From Epibacterium ulvae (lineage in GTDB: Bacteria; Pseudomonadota; Alphaproteobacteria; Rhodobacterales; Rhodobacteraceae): a stretch of 64,000 bases of DNA. Positions 8,403-16,378 of the stretch are shown piece by piece. Position 1 is the first letter of the stretch; every line of letters starts with the position of its first letter. The notes below the pieces were generated by a model that worked only from the letters and a program-made list of their open reading frames with translations, was not told the DNA's origin and did not search any database. The stretch is taken from assembly GCF_900102795.1 (NCBI RefSeq), contig NZ_FMWG01000001.1, forward strand, positions 310,001 through 374,000, written 5' to 3'. A program made the translations under genes and the position numbers.

Positions 8403-9548
8403 TTAAGGAGAACCTACGGTAAAGCTGCCAGTCAGCGCGTTGGTAGCAACGACTGGATCTAGTTGAGCACGATTGGCCATGCGTTCTAGGTTTACGATTG
8501 TGGAGAGCATGATGCGGTCATGGGTCCAATCGTTTGATCGTTGTAGCAGGATCGCGCTGTAAAAGATGGCACCCACAAGGATGACTGTGATAAATGTCCA
8601 AGTTACAGGCATAGATACGGGGCTTCGTGGCATGGTGACCACAAAGATACGCTTAGCCAATGCGCTGCTACGGCGAATTTCTCTTTGATTGACCAATGGC
8701 ACAACAGGTGAACGGCGCATGAACAGATTGGGCTGTTTAACCGCATCAGCACAGGCACGGATCAGGCATTCGCAGTAATCGCGTGCATCAAAGTTGAGAC
8801 GGCGCATCAACACTTGATCACAGGCAAATTCTCGCAAGGCACGTACATCGCGGCGCCACAGAAAATACGCAGGGTTCCAAAAAAGGATCGGGCGCAGCAG
8901 TTCTAATAGGAATTCATATTCGATATCTCGATGACGGAAGTGCTGCAGTTCATGAGCGACAGTCATGCGCAGATCAGCAGGCCGGTCCAGTAGGGGTGCA
9001 GGGATCACAACAAAGTGGCGGAAAAATCCGCGAGTTGAGAATGCCACTTGTGTCTCTTGAGAGACGCGCAGCTCAACTTTTCCAATGCGTTTATAAAGGA
9101 AGCTATCATATACCACTTGGCGCAGTTTGATCAGCGAGGCAAACAGCGACAGAACATAAAACACAGAACCAGCGATAATACTGTAGGTGATAACCTTGGC
9201 CCAAAGCGTTTGTTGCAAGATCAGGGCCCGAACGGCATCTTCTCTCAGCCCCAGCAATGTTTCGAATTTGGTCGCGCTCATACTGACGTTACCCTGTAAA
9301 TACTGGGCAACGAGCAGGTCCGATATATTCGAAGGAGCACGCACGTTTATGTATGACAGCAACACCACCACAAAAGGCGCAAGTGGCAGAGCAAGGGTCA
9401 AAATGTTCAAAACGCGGAGCTGTGGCAAATAGGATTTTCCAGCGCGCGTGGTTGATAGGCCGCGCCGCATAAGCAGCCATAATACAACAGCAGCTAAGAA
9501 TAGAAGGTTTAGGTCGATGTAGGCGTTCAGCAGTGCATCAGCGTTCAT
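8403..9548 (-). CDS. BlaR1/MecR1-like M56 family membrane metallopeptidase
   Basis: 381 residues with about four membrane segments (near 12-28, 48-66, 118-140 and 320-340). A cytosolic zinc-protease motif HELQHFRHRDIEYEF has HExxH at 199-203. There is no C-terminal penicillin-binding sensor domain, so the inducing signal is unknown. Its start overlaps the end of the BlaI-like repressor gene by 11 nt, and the two are surely co-transcribed. By analogy it would cleave the repressor after signal perception. It converges with the ROK gene with 4 nt between the stops. Confidence 0.85.
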   Translation of the reverse strand: MNADALLNAYIDLNLLFLAAVVLWLLMRRGLSTTRAGKSYLPQLRVLNILTLALPLAPFVVVLLSYINVRAPSNISDLLVAQYLQGNVSMSATKFETLLGLREDAVRALILQQTLWAKVITYSIIAGSVFYVLSLFASLIKLRQVVYDSFLYKRIGKVELRVSQETQVAFSTRGFFRHFVVIPAPLLDRPADLRMTVAHELQHFRHRDIEYEFLLELLRPILFWNPAYFLWRRDVRALREFACDQVLMRRLNFDARDYCECLIRACADAVKQPNLFMRRSPVVPLVNQREIRRSSALAKRIFVVTMPRSPVSMPVTWTFITVILVGAIFYSAILLQRSNDWTHDRIMLSTIVNLERMANRAQLDPVVATNALTGSFTVGSP

Positions 9549-9954
9549 TGTCCCCCAGCCTTTCAGTCAAAAGCGCTCGCATCTCTTCGAGCATTTCATC
9601 GGTGATGTCTTCGTCATCCACCAAACGCGCAACCAAGGTTGCTGGCGCGCCATTGAATAATTTGCTCGAAAGGTTTTTGAGTGTTGTTTTCTGATAGTCT
9701 GCCTTGGGAACTGCTGGACTGTAAACCAGCGAGCGATCCACGCGGGTACTGCTGACAAAGCCTTTCTGTTCCATGATTTTCAACACGGTGGCAACAGATG
9801 TATAGGCACGTTCCTGTACTTTGTTCAGTTCCGCTAGAATGTCGCGCACAGTGCCAGAGCCGATGTCCCAGACAACTGTCATGAACTCGAGCTCCACCTC
9901 TGTGAGTAGCGTTTTTTCTTGTTTTTTACGCATTGGGTCTGTCGTCCGGTCCAT
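9538..9954 (-). CDS. BlaI/MecI/CopY family transcriptional repressor
   Basis: 138 residues. A winged-helix domain with LTEVELEFMTVVWDIGSGTVRDI and AYTSVATVLKIMEQKGFV is typical of BlaI/MecI repressors, followed by a C-terminal dimerization helix region. It is paired with a membrane metallopeptidase just downstream. A TATAAT hexamer lies about 30 bp upstream on the minus strand, so this is the likely start of the transcript. No beta-lactamase gene is nearby. Confidence 0.9.
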   Translation of the reverse strand: MDRTTDPMRKKQEKTLLTEVELEFMTVVWDIGSGTVRDILAELNKVQERAYTSVATVLKIMEQKGFVSSTRVDRSLVYSPAVPKADYQKTTLKNLSSKLFNGAPATLVARLVDDEDITDEMLEEMRALLTERLGDNER

Positions 9955-10016
9955 GATGTGGTTCCTGACATGCTATGATTATAAGAGGTATTTGGAAACT
10001 AATTTTTCGGATGCCT

Positions 10017-10042
10017 GGGGCCATCGCAGCTGCGATGGCCCC
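10017..10042 (-). terminator. Strong palindromic hairpin, probable terminator of the glp operon
   Basis: A perfect palindrome GGGGCCATCGCA / TGCGATGGCCCC (12-bp arms around GC) lies 48 nt past the last gene of the minus-strand glycerol operon and before the BlaI-like gene. There is no long T-run on either side, so termination by hairpin alone is inferred. Confidence 0.65.
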
Positions 10043-10089
10043 GGAACGCTGTTAAAAATGTGAAGTAATCAATCGAAGTTGCGCCGCAG

Positions 10090-10368
10090 TTACACTTTCC
10101 AGAAGCAAAAAACACACCATGCAACAGACAGTCCCAATGGCCACCATAGGGGCATTCCGATCAATCCGAGCCATGCGAGAAAGATGTATGATGTGCCCAG
10201 CAGTGAGATAAACAAGCGATCTCCGCGTGTTGTTTCAAGCCCCAGCACACCTTTGCGCAGGTCGCCACCGGGGCTGCGGATTTCTAAAACAATCAGCAGG
10301 CCGATTGCTGAGAAAATCCCAATGAACAATAGCGCCGTGGGCCAAGTCCAAGCCATCCATGAAAACAT
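10090..10368 (-). CDS. glpU: DUF2160 small membrane protein of the glycerol ABC transporter (GlpU-like)
   Basis: 92 residues from ATG 10368, preceded by GGGGAGAG at a suitable distance; the frame is open further upstream into the permease gene, but the first hydrophobic helix begins at this Met. About three membrane helices are visible. DUF2160 proteins accompany GlpSTPQ/V glycerol importers in Rhizobiales and Rhodobacterales, and their exact role is not established. It starts 1 nt after the upstream permease stop. Confidence 0.8.
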   Translation of the reverse strand: MFSWMAWTWPTALLFIGIFSAIGLLIVLEIRSPGGDLRKGVLGLETTRGDRLFISLLGTSYIFLAWLGLIGMPLWWPLGLSVAWCVFCFWKV

Positions 10369-10369
10369 A

Positions 10370-11167
10370 TCAAACTCTCCCCATCGCAAAACCTTTTGCG
10401 ATGTAATTGCGGACAAAATAGATCACGATAGCACCGGGGATAATGGTGAGTGTTCCGGCCGCTGCCAAAAGGCCCAGTTCATATCCCGCGCTTGATGCGG
10501 TTTTGGTCATGGTTGCTGCAATTGGTTTCGCAGCCACAGCGGTGAGTGTTTTTGCGAGGAGCAGTTCGACCCATGAGAACATGAAGCAGAAGAACGCTGC
10601 CACACCAACACCGGCTTTGATGGATGGGATAAAGATCGTGGCAAAGAAACGCGGGAAAGAATAGCCATCGACATAGGCGGTTTCGTCCAACTCCTTTGGG
10701 ATCCCCCCCATAAATCCTTCCAGAATCCAGACCGACAGCGGAATGTTGAACAGACAGTGTGCTAGCGCAACAGCCAGATAGGTGTCAAACAGCTCAACCG
10801 CGGAATAAAGCTGGAAGAAGGGTAGGGCGAAAACGGCGGCGGGGGCCATCCGGTTGGTCAACAACCAGAAGAACAGCTGCTTGTCCCCCAAAAACCGATA
10901 ACGGCTAAAGGCATAGGCGGCAGGCAGGGCGACAGCGATCGAAATCACCGTGTTGATGCTCACATATGCGATAGAGTTGATATAACCCCAATACCAGCTG
11001 GGATCGGTGAAGATCGTTTTATAGTTATCCAGCGTAAAGGTTTGCGGGAACAATGAGAAACCAGACAGGATCTCATTTGTTGTCTTAAAGCTCATCGCGA
11101 CCAGCCAGTAGATTGGTAGCATGAGGAACAGGATATAGACGATGGGGACGATTGTACGTTTTTTCAT
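10370..11167 (-). CDS. glpQ: Glycerol ABC transporter permease (GlpQ-like)
   Basis: 265 residues with about six membrane helices. The MalG-type permease EAA-loop region is seen around ELDETAYVDGYSFPRFFATIFIPSIKAG. It belongs to the carbohydrate-uptake-1 family. It is one half of the permease heterodimer in the cytoplasmic membrane, with the gene upstream as partner. It lies 14 nt after the preceding permease gene, with AGGAGGACAAT as ribosome site. Confidence 0.88.
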   Translation of the reverse strand: MKKRTIVPIVYILFLMLPIYWLVAMSFKTTNEILSGFSLFPQTFTLDNYKTIFTDPSWYWGYINSIAYVSINTVISIAVALPAAYAFSRYRFLGDKQLFFWLLTNRMAPAAVFALPFFQLYSAVELFDTYLAVALAHCLFNIPLSVWILEGFMGGIPKELDETAYVDGYSFPRFFATIFIPSIKAGVGVAAFFCFMFSWVELLLAKTLTAVAAKPIAATMTKTASSAGYELGLLAAAGTLTIIPGAIVIYFVRNYIAKGFAMGRV

Positions 11168-11181
11168 ATTATTGTCCTCCT

Positions 11182-12045
11182 TTAAGTTTGGTCATCTTTG
11201 GTCATGACGGTGTAAAACAGCCAGCTGACCAGAAGGGTGATTGCAAAGTAGATCAGGCTCATCGCGGCAGCGGGGCCGAGGTCAAACTGACCCAAAGCAA
11301 TTTTAACCAGATCGATTGACAGCAAAGTGGTTGAGTTTCCAGGGCCACCGCCTGTTAGAACAAAGGGTTCTGTATAGATGTTGAAACTGTCCATGAACCT
11401 CAGAAGGATTGCGATGGTCAGAACGGTTTTCATCTTGGGCAGTTGGATAAAACGAAACACGCTCCAGTTTGAAGCCCCGTCGATTTTGGCAGCTTGGTAG
11501 TAGGCATCGGGGATCGATACCAGACCCGCATAAGCCAGCAAAACCACCAATGAGGTCCAGTGCCAAACATCCATGGTGACGATGGTCACCCAGGCGGCAA
11601 CAGGGTCTTGGGTCATGTCATAGTTGATGCCCAGAACGTGGTTCAGGAAATATCCCAAAAGGCCAATATCCGGCAGGGTGAAGATGTTCCACATCGCACC
11701 AACCACATTCCATGGGATCAGCATGGGCAAAGCCATCAAGACCAGACAGACAGGCACCCAGAATCCTTTGCGTGGCATCGAAAGCGCGATGGCAATGCCA
11801 AGGGGGATTTCGATGATCAGGATCAGGAACGTAAACATGAATTGGCGACCAAGCGCTGCATGGAAGCGGTCTGAGCGCAGGATTTGCTGGAACCAGTCCA
11901 GCCCCTGCCAGAAAAAGACGTTGTCGCCAAAGGTTTCTTGGACCGAGTAGTTCACCACCGTCATCATTGGGATCAGGGCGTTAAAGGCCACTAGGATCAA
12001 AACGGGAAGGACAAAGAACCAGGCTTTTTGGTTTTCAGTTTTCAT
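11182..12045 (-). CDS. glpP: Glycerol ABC transporter permease (GlpP-like)
   Basis: 287 residues with six membrane helices and a MalF-type EAA loop (SIPDAYYQAAKIDGASNWSVFRFIQLP). Its start overlaps the preceding ATPase gene by 4 nt. It probably pairs with the following GlpQ-like permease; assignment to glycerol rests on the whole operon, in particular the two distinct ATPases and DUF2160. Confidence 0.88.
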   Translation of the reverse strand: MKTENQKAWFFVLPVLILVAFNALIPMMTVVNYSVQETFGDNVFFWQGLDWFQQILRSDRFHAALGRQFMFTFLILIIEIPLGIAIALSMPRKGFWVPVCLVLMALPMLIPWNVVGAMWNIFTLPDIGLLGYFLNHVLGINYDMTQDPVAAWVTIVTMDVWHWTSLVVLLAYAGLVSIPDAYYQAAKIDGASNWSVFRFIQLPKMKTVLTIAILLRFMDSFNIYTEPFVLTGGGPGNSTTLLSIDLVKIALGQFDLGPAAAMSLIYFAITLLVSWLFYTVMTKDDQT

Positions 12046-13127
12046 GCCGCCGCCTCCTGTGCGGTGGTTGCCAGCCAGCCATCAACATAAAGGCGGGTCT
12101 GGTCTTGACGAAATTGCAGATGAACCGCATCGCCTTTTGCGGGTGGCGTGCCTTCTATGACTGCGTTGATTTTGGTGCCTTGTGCGTTGCATTCAACAAC
12201 AATGTGGCGGCCAACATCTGACACTTTGGTCACGGTTGCGGGCAGGCCTGCTGTGCTCAGGCTTACAAATTCCGGGCGCACACCGATTTCAGTGGTGCCA
12301 TTTGCACTGCCATGAATAGGCCCTTCTAGCGCAACAGGTTGATCACCGAACATGGCGACGCTGTTTTGCAAAGTGCAGGGAAGAATGTTCATCCCAGGCG
12401 ATCCAATGAAGTGACCGACAAATGTGTGGGCTGGGCGTTCAAATAATTCAACAGGTGTACCGATCTGGACCACTTCACCCAGCTGCATAACAACCACCTG
12501 ATCTGCAAAGGTCAGCGCTTCGGTTTGGTCGTGTGTCACATAGATCATCGTCGCTTTGACGCGCTGGTGCAGTTCTTTCAGCTTGGATCGCAATTTCCAT
12601 TTCAAATGGGGATCAATCACGGTGAGCGGTTCGTCAAACATCACCACGTTGACATCCTCGCGTACCAAACCGCGGCCCATCGAAATTTTTTGCTTGTTGT
12701 CAGGGCTTAGACCGGCGGCGCGCGTGTTTAGCATGTCTGTGACTTCCAGCATCTCAGCAATCGCCATGACACGTTCACGTACTGTGTCCTCATCACGGCC
12801 ACGATTGCGCAGTGGAAAGGCGAGATTGTCGTAAACTGTCATCGTGTCGTAGATCACAGGAAACTGGAACACTTGCGCAATGTTACGCTGATCCGGGGGC
12901 AGATGCGTAACATCCTTTCCATCAAACAGGATCTTGCCTTCGGACGGGACTAACAGACCTGAAATGATGTTCAAGAGGGTCGATTTTCCACAGCCAGACG
13001 GGCCCAAAAGCGCATATGCACCGCCATCAGTCCAGTCCAGATCAACCTCTTTCAAAGCATACTCAGAGTCTGATTTGGGATTGGGATAGTAGCTGTGGCG
13101 CAGTGTAGAAAGTGTAATTTTAGCCAT
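12042..13127 (-). CDS. glpT: Glycerol ABC transporter ATP-binding protein (GlpT-like) with degenerate signature motif
   Basis: 361 residues. Walker A GPSGCGKST (about 42-50), Walker B VVMFDEPLTVIDPHLK and H-loop YVTHDQTEAL are all intact. The ABC signature LSGGQ is replaced by LSPDN (140-144) within LSPDNKQKISMGRGL. The C-terminal OB-fold (TOBE) region extends to about 355. It is one of two ATPases of a heteromeric importer; the other keeps the canonical signature. It is named for its match to the rhizobial glpSTPQUV system, not the unrelated E. coli glpT permease. Confidence 0.86.
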   Translation of the reverse strand: MAKITLSTLRHSYYPNPKSDSEYALKEVDLDWTDGGAYALLGPSGCGKSTLLNIISGLLVPSEGKILFDGKDVTHLPPDQRNIAQVFQFPVIYDTMTVYDNLAFPLRNRGRDEDTVRERVMAIAEMLEVTDMLNTRAAGLSPDNKQKISMGRGLVREDVNVVMFDEPLTVIDPHLKWKLRSKLKELHQRVKATMIYVTHDQTEALTFADQVVVMQLGEVVQIGTPVELFERPAHTFVGHFIGSPGMNILPCTLQNSVAMFGDQPVALEGPIHGSANGTTEIGVRPEFVSLSTAGLPATVTKVSDVGRHIVVECNAQGTKINAVIEGTPPAKGDAVHLQFRQDQTRLYVDGWLATTAQEAAA

Positions 13128-13135
13128 GATCCACC

Positions 13136-14203
13136 TCAGGCAACGCGGGAGCCATCAGCGGCAAAGAAATAGCACGCTGTGGGATCCATGTAGAAATCGT
13201 GCATTTCACCAACCTCATAGGGGTGTACGCCGGATGAAAGCGACACCCAGCTGCTGCGATGGCCTTGATCGAAATGCGCTGAACTTTCAGAGCCAGATAA
13301 TTCTGTGACTTGGACGCGCCCTTGCAGGCGTACTGTGCATCCATGTGTCGCAACCGGCAAAACGTGATGTGGCCGGACTGCGATGGTATATTCACCATCC
13401 TGCAGGTTGGCAGCATCACCAGAGAGATCCCATGCCACATCCACGCCCATCTGCGCTGTTGTGCCTTTCTTTACGATCAATGCTGTGTTGATTGGGGGAT
13501 CTGAAAATACCTGTGCGGCCTGTACGTTGGCTGGGTCGCGATAGATTTCAGCCGTTGGGCCAAATTGTGTGACATGGCCATCATTCATCAGCGCAGTTTT
13601 GCCGCCCAGCAGCAAGGCTTCTTCAGGTTCAGAGGTTGCATAAACCACCACAGCACCCCGGCCAGAAAACAGTTCTGGTAGCTGATCGCGCAATTCTTCG
13701 CGCAGTTTGTAGTCAAGATTGGCAAGCGGCTCATCAAGGAACACAGCCTTACTTTCCTTTGCAATCGCGCGAGCAAGCGCACAGCGCTGCTGTTGGCCAC
13801 CTGACATCTCATGTGGGCGTCGGTTCAACATGGGTCGCAACTGCAGAATATCAGCAGCTTCTTCGACGCGACCCTGAATTTCTGAGGCAGCCATGCCTGC
13901 CACTTTGAGCGGGGAGGCGATATTGTCAAAGACCGTCATATGTGGGTAATTGACGAAAAACTGATGCACCAAGCTGATATTCCGCTTTTGCGTATTCAGA
14001 CGCGTAATGTCTTGCCCATCCATATGGATAGAGCCGCTGGCCATTGGGTCTAACCCTGCCATTAGTTTGATCAGTGAGGTCTTTCCCGACCCGGTGGCGC
14101 CCAGAAGGACGTTAAAGTGACCCGGTTCCAGGATCAAAGAGGTCTCTTTGATATGCTGGATGGCGCCAACGCGCTTGGTCACGTTTCGTAGCTCAAGTGC
14201 CAT
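13136..14203 (-). CDS. glpS: Glycerol ABC transporter ATP-binding protein (GlpS-like)
   Basis: 355 residues. Walker A LLGATGSGKTSLI, signature MSGGQQQRCALARAIA, Walker B AVFLDEPLANLDYKLRE, and a C-terminal TOBE-type regulatory domain. It energizes glycerol uptake together with the following GlpT-like ATPase, from which it is separated by 8 nt. Unlike its partner it has a canonical signature, so only one composite ATP site is fully standard. Confidence 0.88.
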   Translation of the reverse strand: MALELRNVTKRVGAIQHIKETSLILEPGHFNVLLGATGSGKTSLIKLMAGLDPMASGSIHMDGQDITRLNTQKRNISLVHQFFVNYPHMTVFDNIASPLKVAGMAASEIQGRVEEAADILQLRPMLNRRPHEMSGGQQQRCALARAIAKESKAVFLDEPLANLDYKLREELRDQLPELFSGRGAVVVYATSEPEEALLLGGKTALMNDGHVTQFGPTAEIYRDPANVQAAQVFSDPPINTALIVKKGTTAQMGVDVAWDLSGDAANLQDGEYTIAVRPHHVLPVATHGCTVRLQGRVQVTELSGSESSAHFDQGHRSSWVSLSSGVHPYEVGEMHDFYMDPTACYFFAADGSRVA

Positions 14204-14287
14204 CTTGTTCTAACTTTCTGGCAAGAGGTTTGCATCGCGCAAAGCGGGCGCGGTGCAAAAACGCAGTGTTTCGAGGAAGGCTAAGAT

Positions 14288-14316
14288 CCGAAGCACCGCA
14301 GAAAATGGCGCTTCGG
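14288..14316 (-). other. Intercistronic hairpin between glpV and glpS
   Basis: CCGAAGCACC and GGCGCTTCGG form a 10-bp stem (one wobble pair on the minus-strand RNA) in the 167-nt gap. Such stems after a binding-protein gene often stabilize the upstream mRNA or attenuate read-through, so that more binding protein is made than ATPase. No T-run follows. Confidence 0.55.
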
Positions 14317-14370
14317 AAAAGAGGGCAGGCCTCTGAGACAGTGTCCCAAAGCCCTGCCAGGAGGAACAGT

Positions 14371-16104
14371 TTAGTTGTTCGCCCAGCGAGCAACCAGTTC
14401 ATCGTAGTTTACGGTTTCACCCTGTGGCTTTTCATTTGCCAGCTTGGGTTTCGCACCGCCGTTTGCAAACCACCACTCAGCCTCTTTTTCTTCGTTCAGA
14501 CGTGGGCCACAGCCGCCATAGATCTCGGCTTGTTCATCCGCACGCTGCATACGCGCCATGGTGATGTCCATTTCTTCGGCCAGACGATCCATTGCTTCTT
14601 GTGGTGTGAACGCACCAGAGTTCACGTCACCGATTTGCTGCCACCAGATTTGCGCCAGTTTTGGATAATCAGGCACGTTAACACCGGTTGGAGACCATGC
14701 AACACGATCAGGAGAGCGGTAGAATTCAACCAGACCACCCAATTTAGGTGCGCGTTCAGAGAAGCTCTCGTGGTTTACAGAAGAGTTGCGGATGAAGGTC
14801 AGGCCAACGTGTGATTTCTTCACGTCTACTGTTTTAGACACGACGAATTGTGCGTAAAGCCATGCTGCCTGCGAACGGTCCAGTGGGGTGGACTTCAGGA
14901 AGGTCCAGGAGCCAACATCCTGGTAACCGACCTTTTGGCCGTTTTCCCAGTAGGGACCGTGGGGCGATGGAGCCATGCGCCACAGTGGAGTACCTTCTGC
15001 GTCAACTGTGTTGTTGCCTTCAGACTGTGGTTTCACCATGTCTGCAGTAAAGGCTGTGTACCAGAAGATTTGCTGTGCAACATTGCCTTGTGCAAGTGCA
15101 GGCAGGGACTGATAGAAATCAAAGGATGCAGCACCTGGAGGCGCATAAGCGCGCAGCCATTCGTCCCATTTGCGAATTGCGTAAACCGCTGCGGGACCGT
15201 TTGCAGCACCGCCGCGTGTCACGCTTGCACCAGCCGGGTTGCAAGATCCCGCTTCCATGCGGATGCCCCATTCATCGATTGGTACGCCGTTTGGTTCGCC
15301 AACAGAACCAGCGCCCGCCATGGACAGCCATGCATCGGTCATACGCCAACCCAGATCAGGTGCGCGTTTGCCGTAATCCATGTGGCCGTAAATTGCCGTG
15401 CCGTCGATCTCTTTCACGTCGTTAGAGAAGAACTCAGCGATGTCTTCATAAGCGGACCAGTTGACGGGAACACCAAGATCATAGCCATACTTTTCTTTGA
15501 ATGCGGCTTGCAGGTCTTCGCGATCAAACCAATCTTTGCGGAACCAGTACAGGTTCGCAAATTGCTGATCGGGTAGTTGGTAAAGATCACCGTCTGCACC
15601 AGTCGTGAATTCAATGCCCATGAAATCTTGCAGGTCAAGATCGGGGTTGGTGATGTCTTTGAAATCTCCCGCCATCATATCTGTCAGGTTGTGCGCCAGC
15701 TGCAAGCGGGAGTGCGTACCAATCAGATCTGAATCGTTCACGTAAGCATCGTAAAGGTTGCGCTTGGTCTGCATCTGGGTTTGCACCGCCTGCACGACCT
15801 CACCTTCGCCAAGGATCTGGTGATTGACCTTGATGCCCGTGATTTCCTCAAACGCCTTGGTCAAGACTTCGGATTCGTAGGAGTGGGTTGGGATGCCTTC
15901 GGACAGGACGTTGATTTCCATACCCTTGTAAGGCTCTGCGGCTTCGATGAACCAGTTCATCTCGGCCAGTTGTTCGTCTTTGGTCAGAACCGACGGTTGA
16001 AACTCTTCGTCGATCCATTTCTTGGCTGCCATCTCGTCGGCATAGGCCATTGTTCCCGCAACGACGGCACCAACCGCTGCTGCGGACAAAAGATACCTGC
16101 GCAT
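14371..16104 (-). CDS. glpV: Glycerol ABC transporter periplasmic substrate-binding protein (GlpV-like)
   Basis: 577 residues. Sec signal peptide MRRYLLSAAAVGAVVAGTMAYA, then a long type of family 1 solute-binding protein (INVLSEGIPTHSYESEVLTKAFEEITG..., QIWWQQIGDVNSGAFTPQEAMDRLAEEMD). The length matches GlpV-type proteins, which are much longer than maltose-binding proteins. It captures the substrate in the periplasm. It is first in the operon here, whereas rhizobial glp operons usually have it last. A dyad lies about 100 bp upstream of its start. Confidence 0.85.
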   Translation of the reverse strand: MRRYLLSAAAVGAVVAGTMAYADEMAAKKWIDEEFQPSVLTKDEQLAEMNWFIEAAEPYKGMEINVLSEGIPTHSYESEVLTKAFEEITGIKVNHQILGEGEVVQAVQTQMQTKRNLYDAYVNDSDLIGTHSRLQLAHNLTDMMAGDFKDITNPDLDLQDFMGIEFTTGADGDLYQLPDQQFANLYWFRKDWFDREDLQAAFKEKYGYDLGVPVNWSAYEDIAEFFSNDVKEIDGTAIYGHMDYGKRAPDLGWRMTDAWLSMAGAGSVGEPNGVPIDEWGIRMEAGSCNPAGASVTRGGAANGPAAVYAIRKWDEWLRAYAPPGAASFDFYQSLPALAQGNVAQQIFWYTAFTADMVKPQSEGNNTVDAEGTPLWRMAPSPHGPYWENGQKVGYQDVGSWTFLKSTPLDRSQAAWLYAQFVVSKTVDVKKSHVGLTFIRNSSVNHESFSERAPKLGGLVEFYRSPDRVAWSPTGVNVPDYPKLAQIWWQQIGDVNSGAFTPQEAMDRLAEEMDITMARMQRADEQAEIYGGCGPRLNEEKEAEWWFANGGAKPKLANEKPQGETVNYDELVARWANN

Positions 16105-16163
16105 CTTTATCCTCCCTAAGTGTGTGTCATCAGCAAACTTTTCAGCCCGTCTGATTGGTCAAA

Positions 16164-16192
16164 AACATTCACAACTGCTCTTCCGTTGTCAA
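16164..16192 (-). promoter_or_regulatory. Candidate promoter of the glp operon
   Basis: On the minus strand TTGACA (16192-16187) is followed 17 bp later by AATGTT (16169-16164). The -35 is perfect and the -10 is weak (3 of 6). It lies about 60 bp upstream of glpV and just downstream of the 16204-16240 dyad. Confidence 0.4.
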
Positions 16193-16203
16193 ACTAAAAT
16201 TAT

Positions 16204-16240
16204 AGTATTTGAGCTATTATATTGATAATGCTCGAATACT
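16204..16240. promoter_or_regulatory. Long near-perfect dyad, candidate operator of the glp operon
   Basis: AGTATTTGAGC and GCTCGAATACT are inverted repeats matching at 10 of 11 positions. Inside them ATTAT and ATAAT also pair around ATTG, leaving one unpaired T. The 37-bp dyad lies between the divergent glpV and methyltransferase genes, next to a TTGACA box. Position and symmetry suggest a regulator site (for example a DeoR-type GlpR), but I cannot name the protein. Confidence 0.5.
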
Positions 16241-16378
16241 TTTTTATTTTATCTGCTATTAAATGTCAGGCGTGTTGATCTATCTCCACGCTGCTTTGCG
16301 GCATTTATGACATTTCGCTCACAGCGGGGGAGGTGATTTTTACATCGAACCTTGTGACGATTCCGGTTAAGGAAGGGC

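Noticed and set aside
14848-15576. 242-codon plus-strand frame opposite glpV
   Set aside because: Cys-rich shadow product without homology features; the minus strand encodes a complete binding protein.
16204-16250. Dyad followed by a T-run considered as a plus-strand terminator
   Set aside because: No plus-strand gene ends upstream; the stem is AT-rich and lies between divergent promoters, so an operator is more likely.
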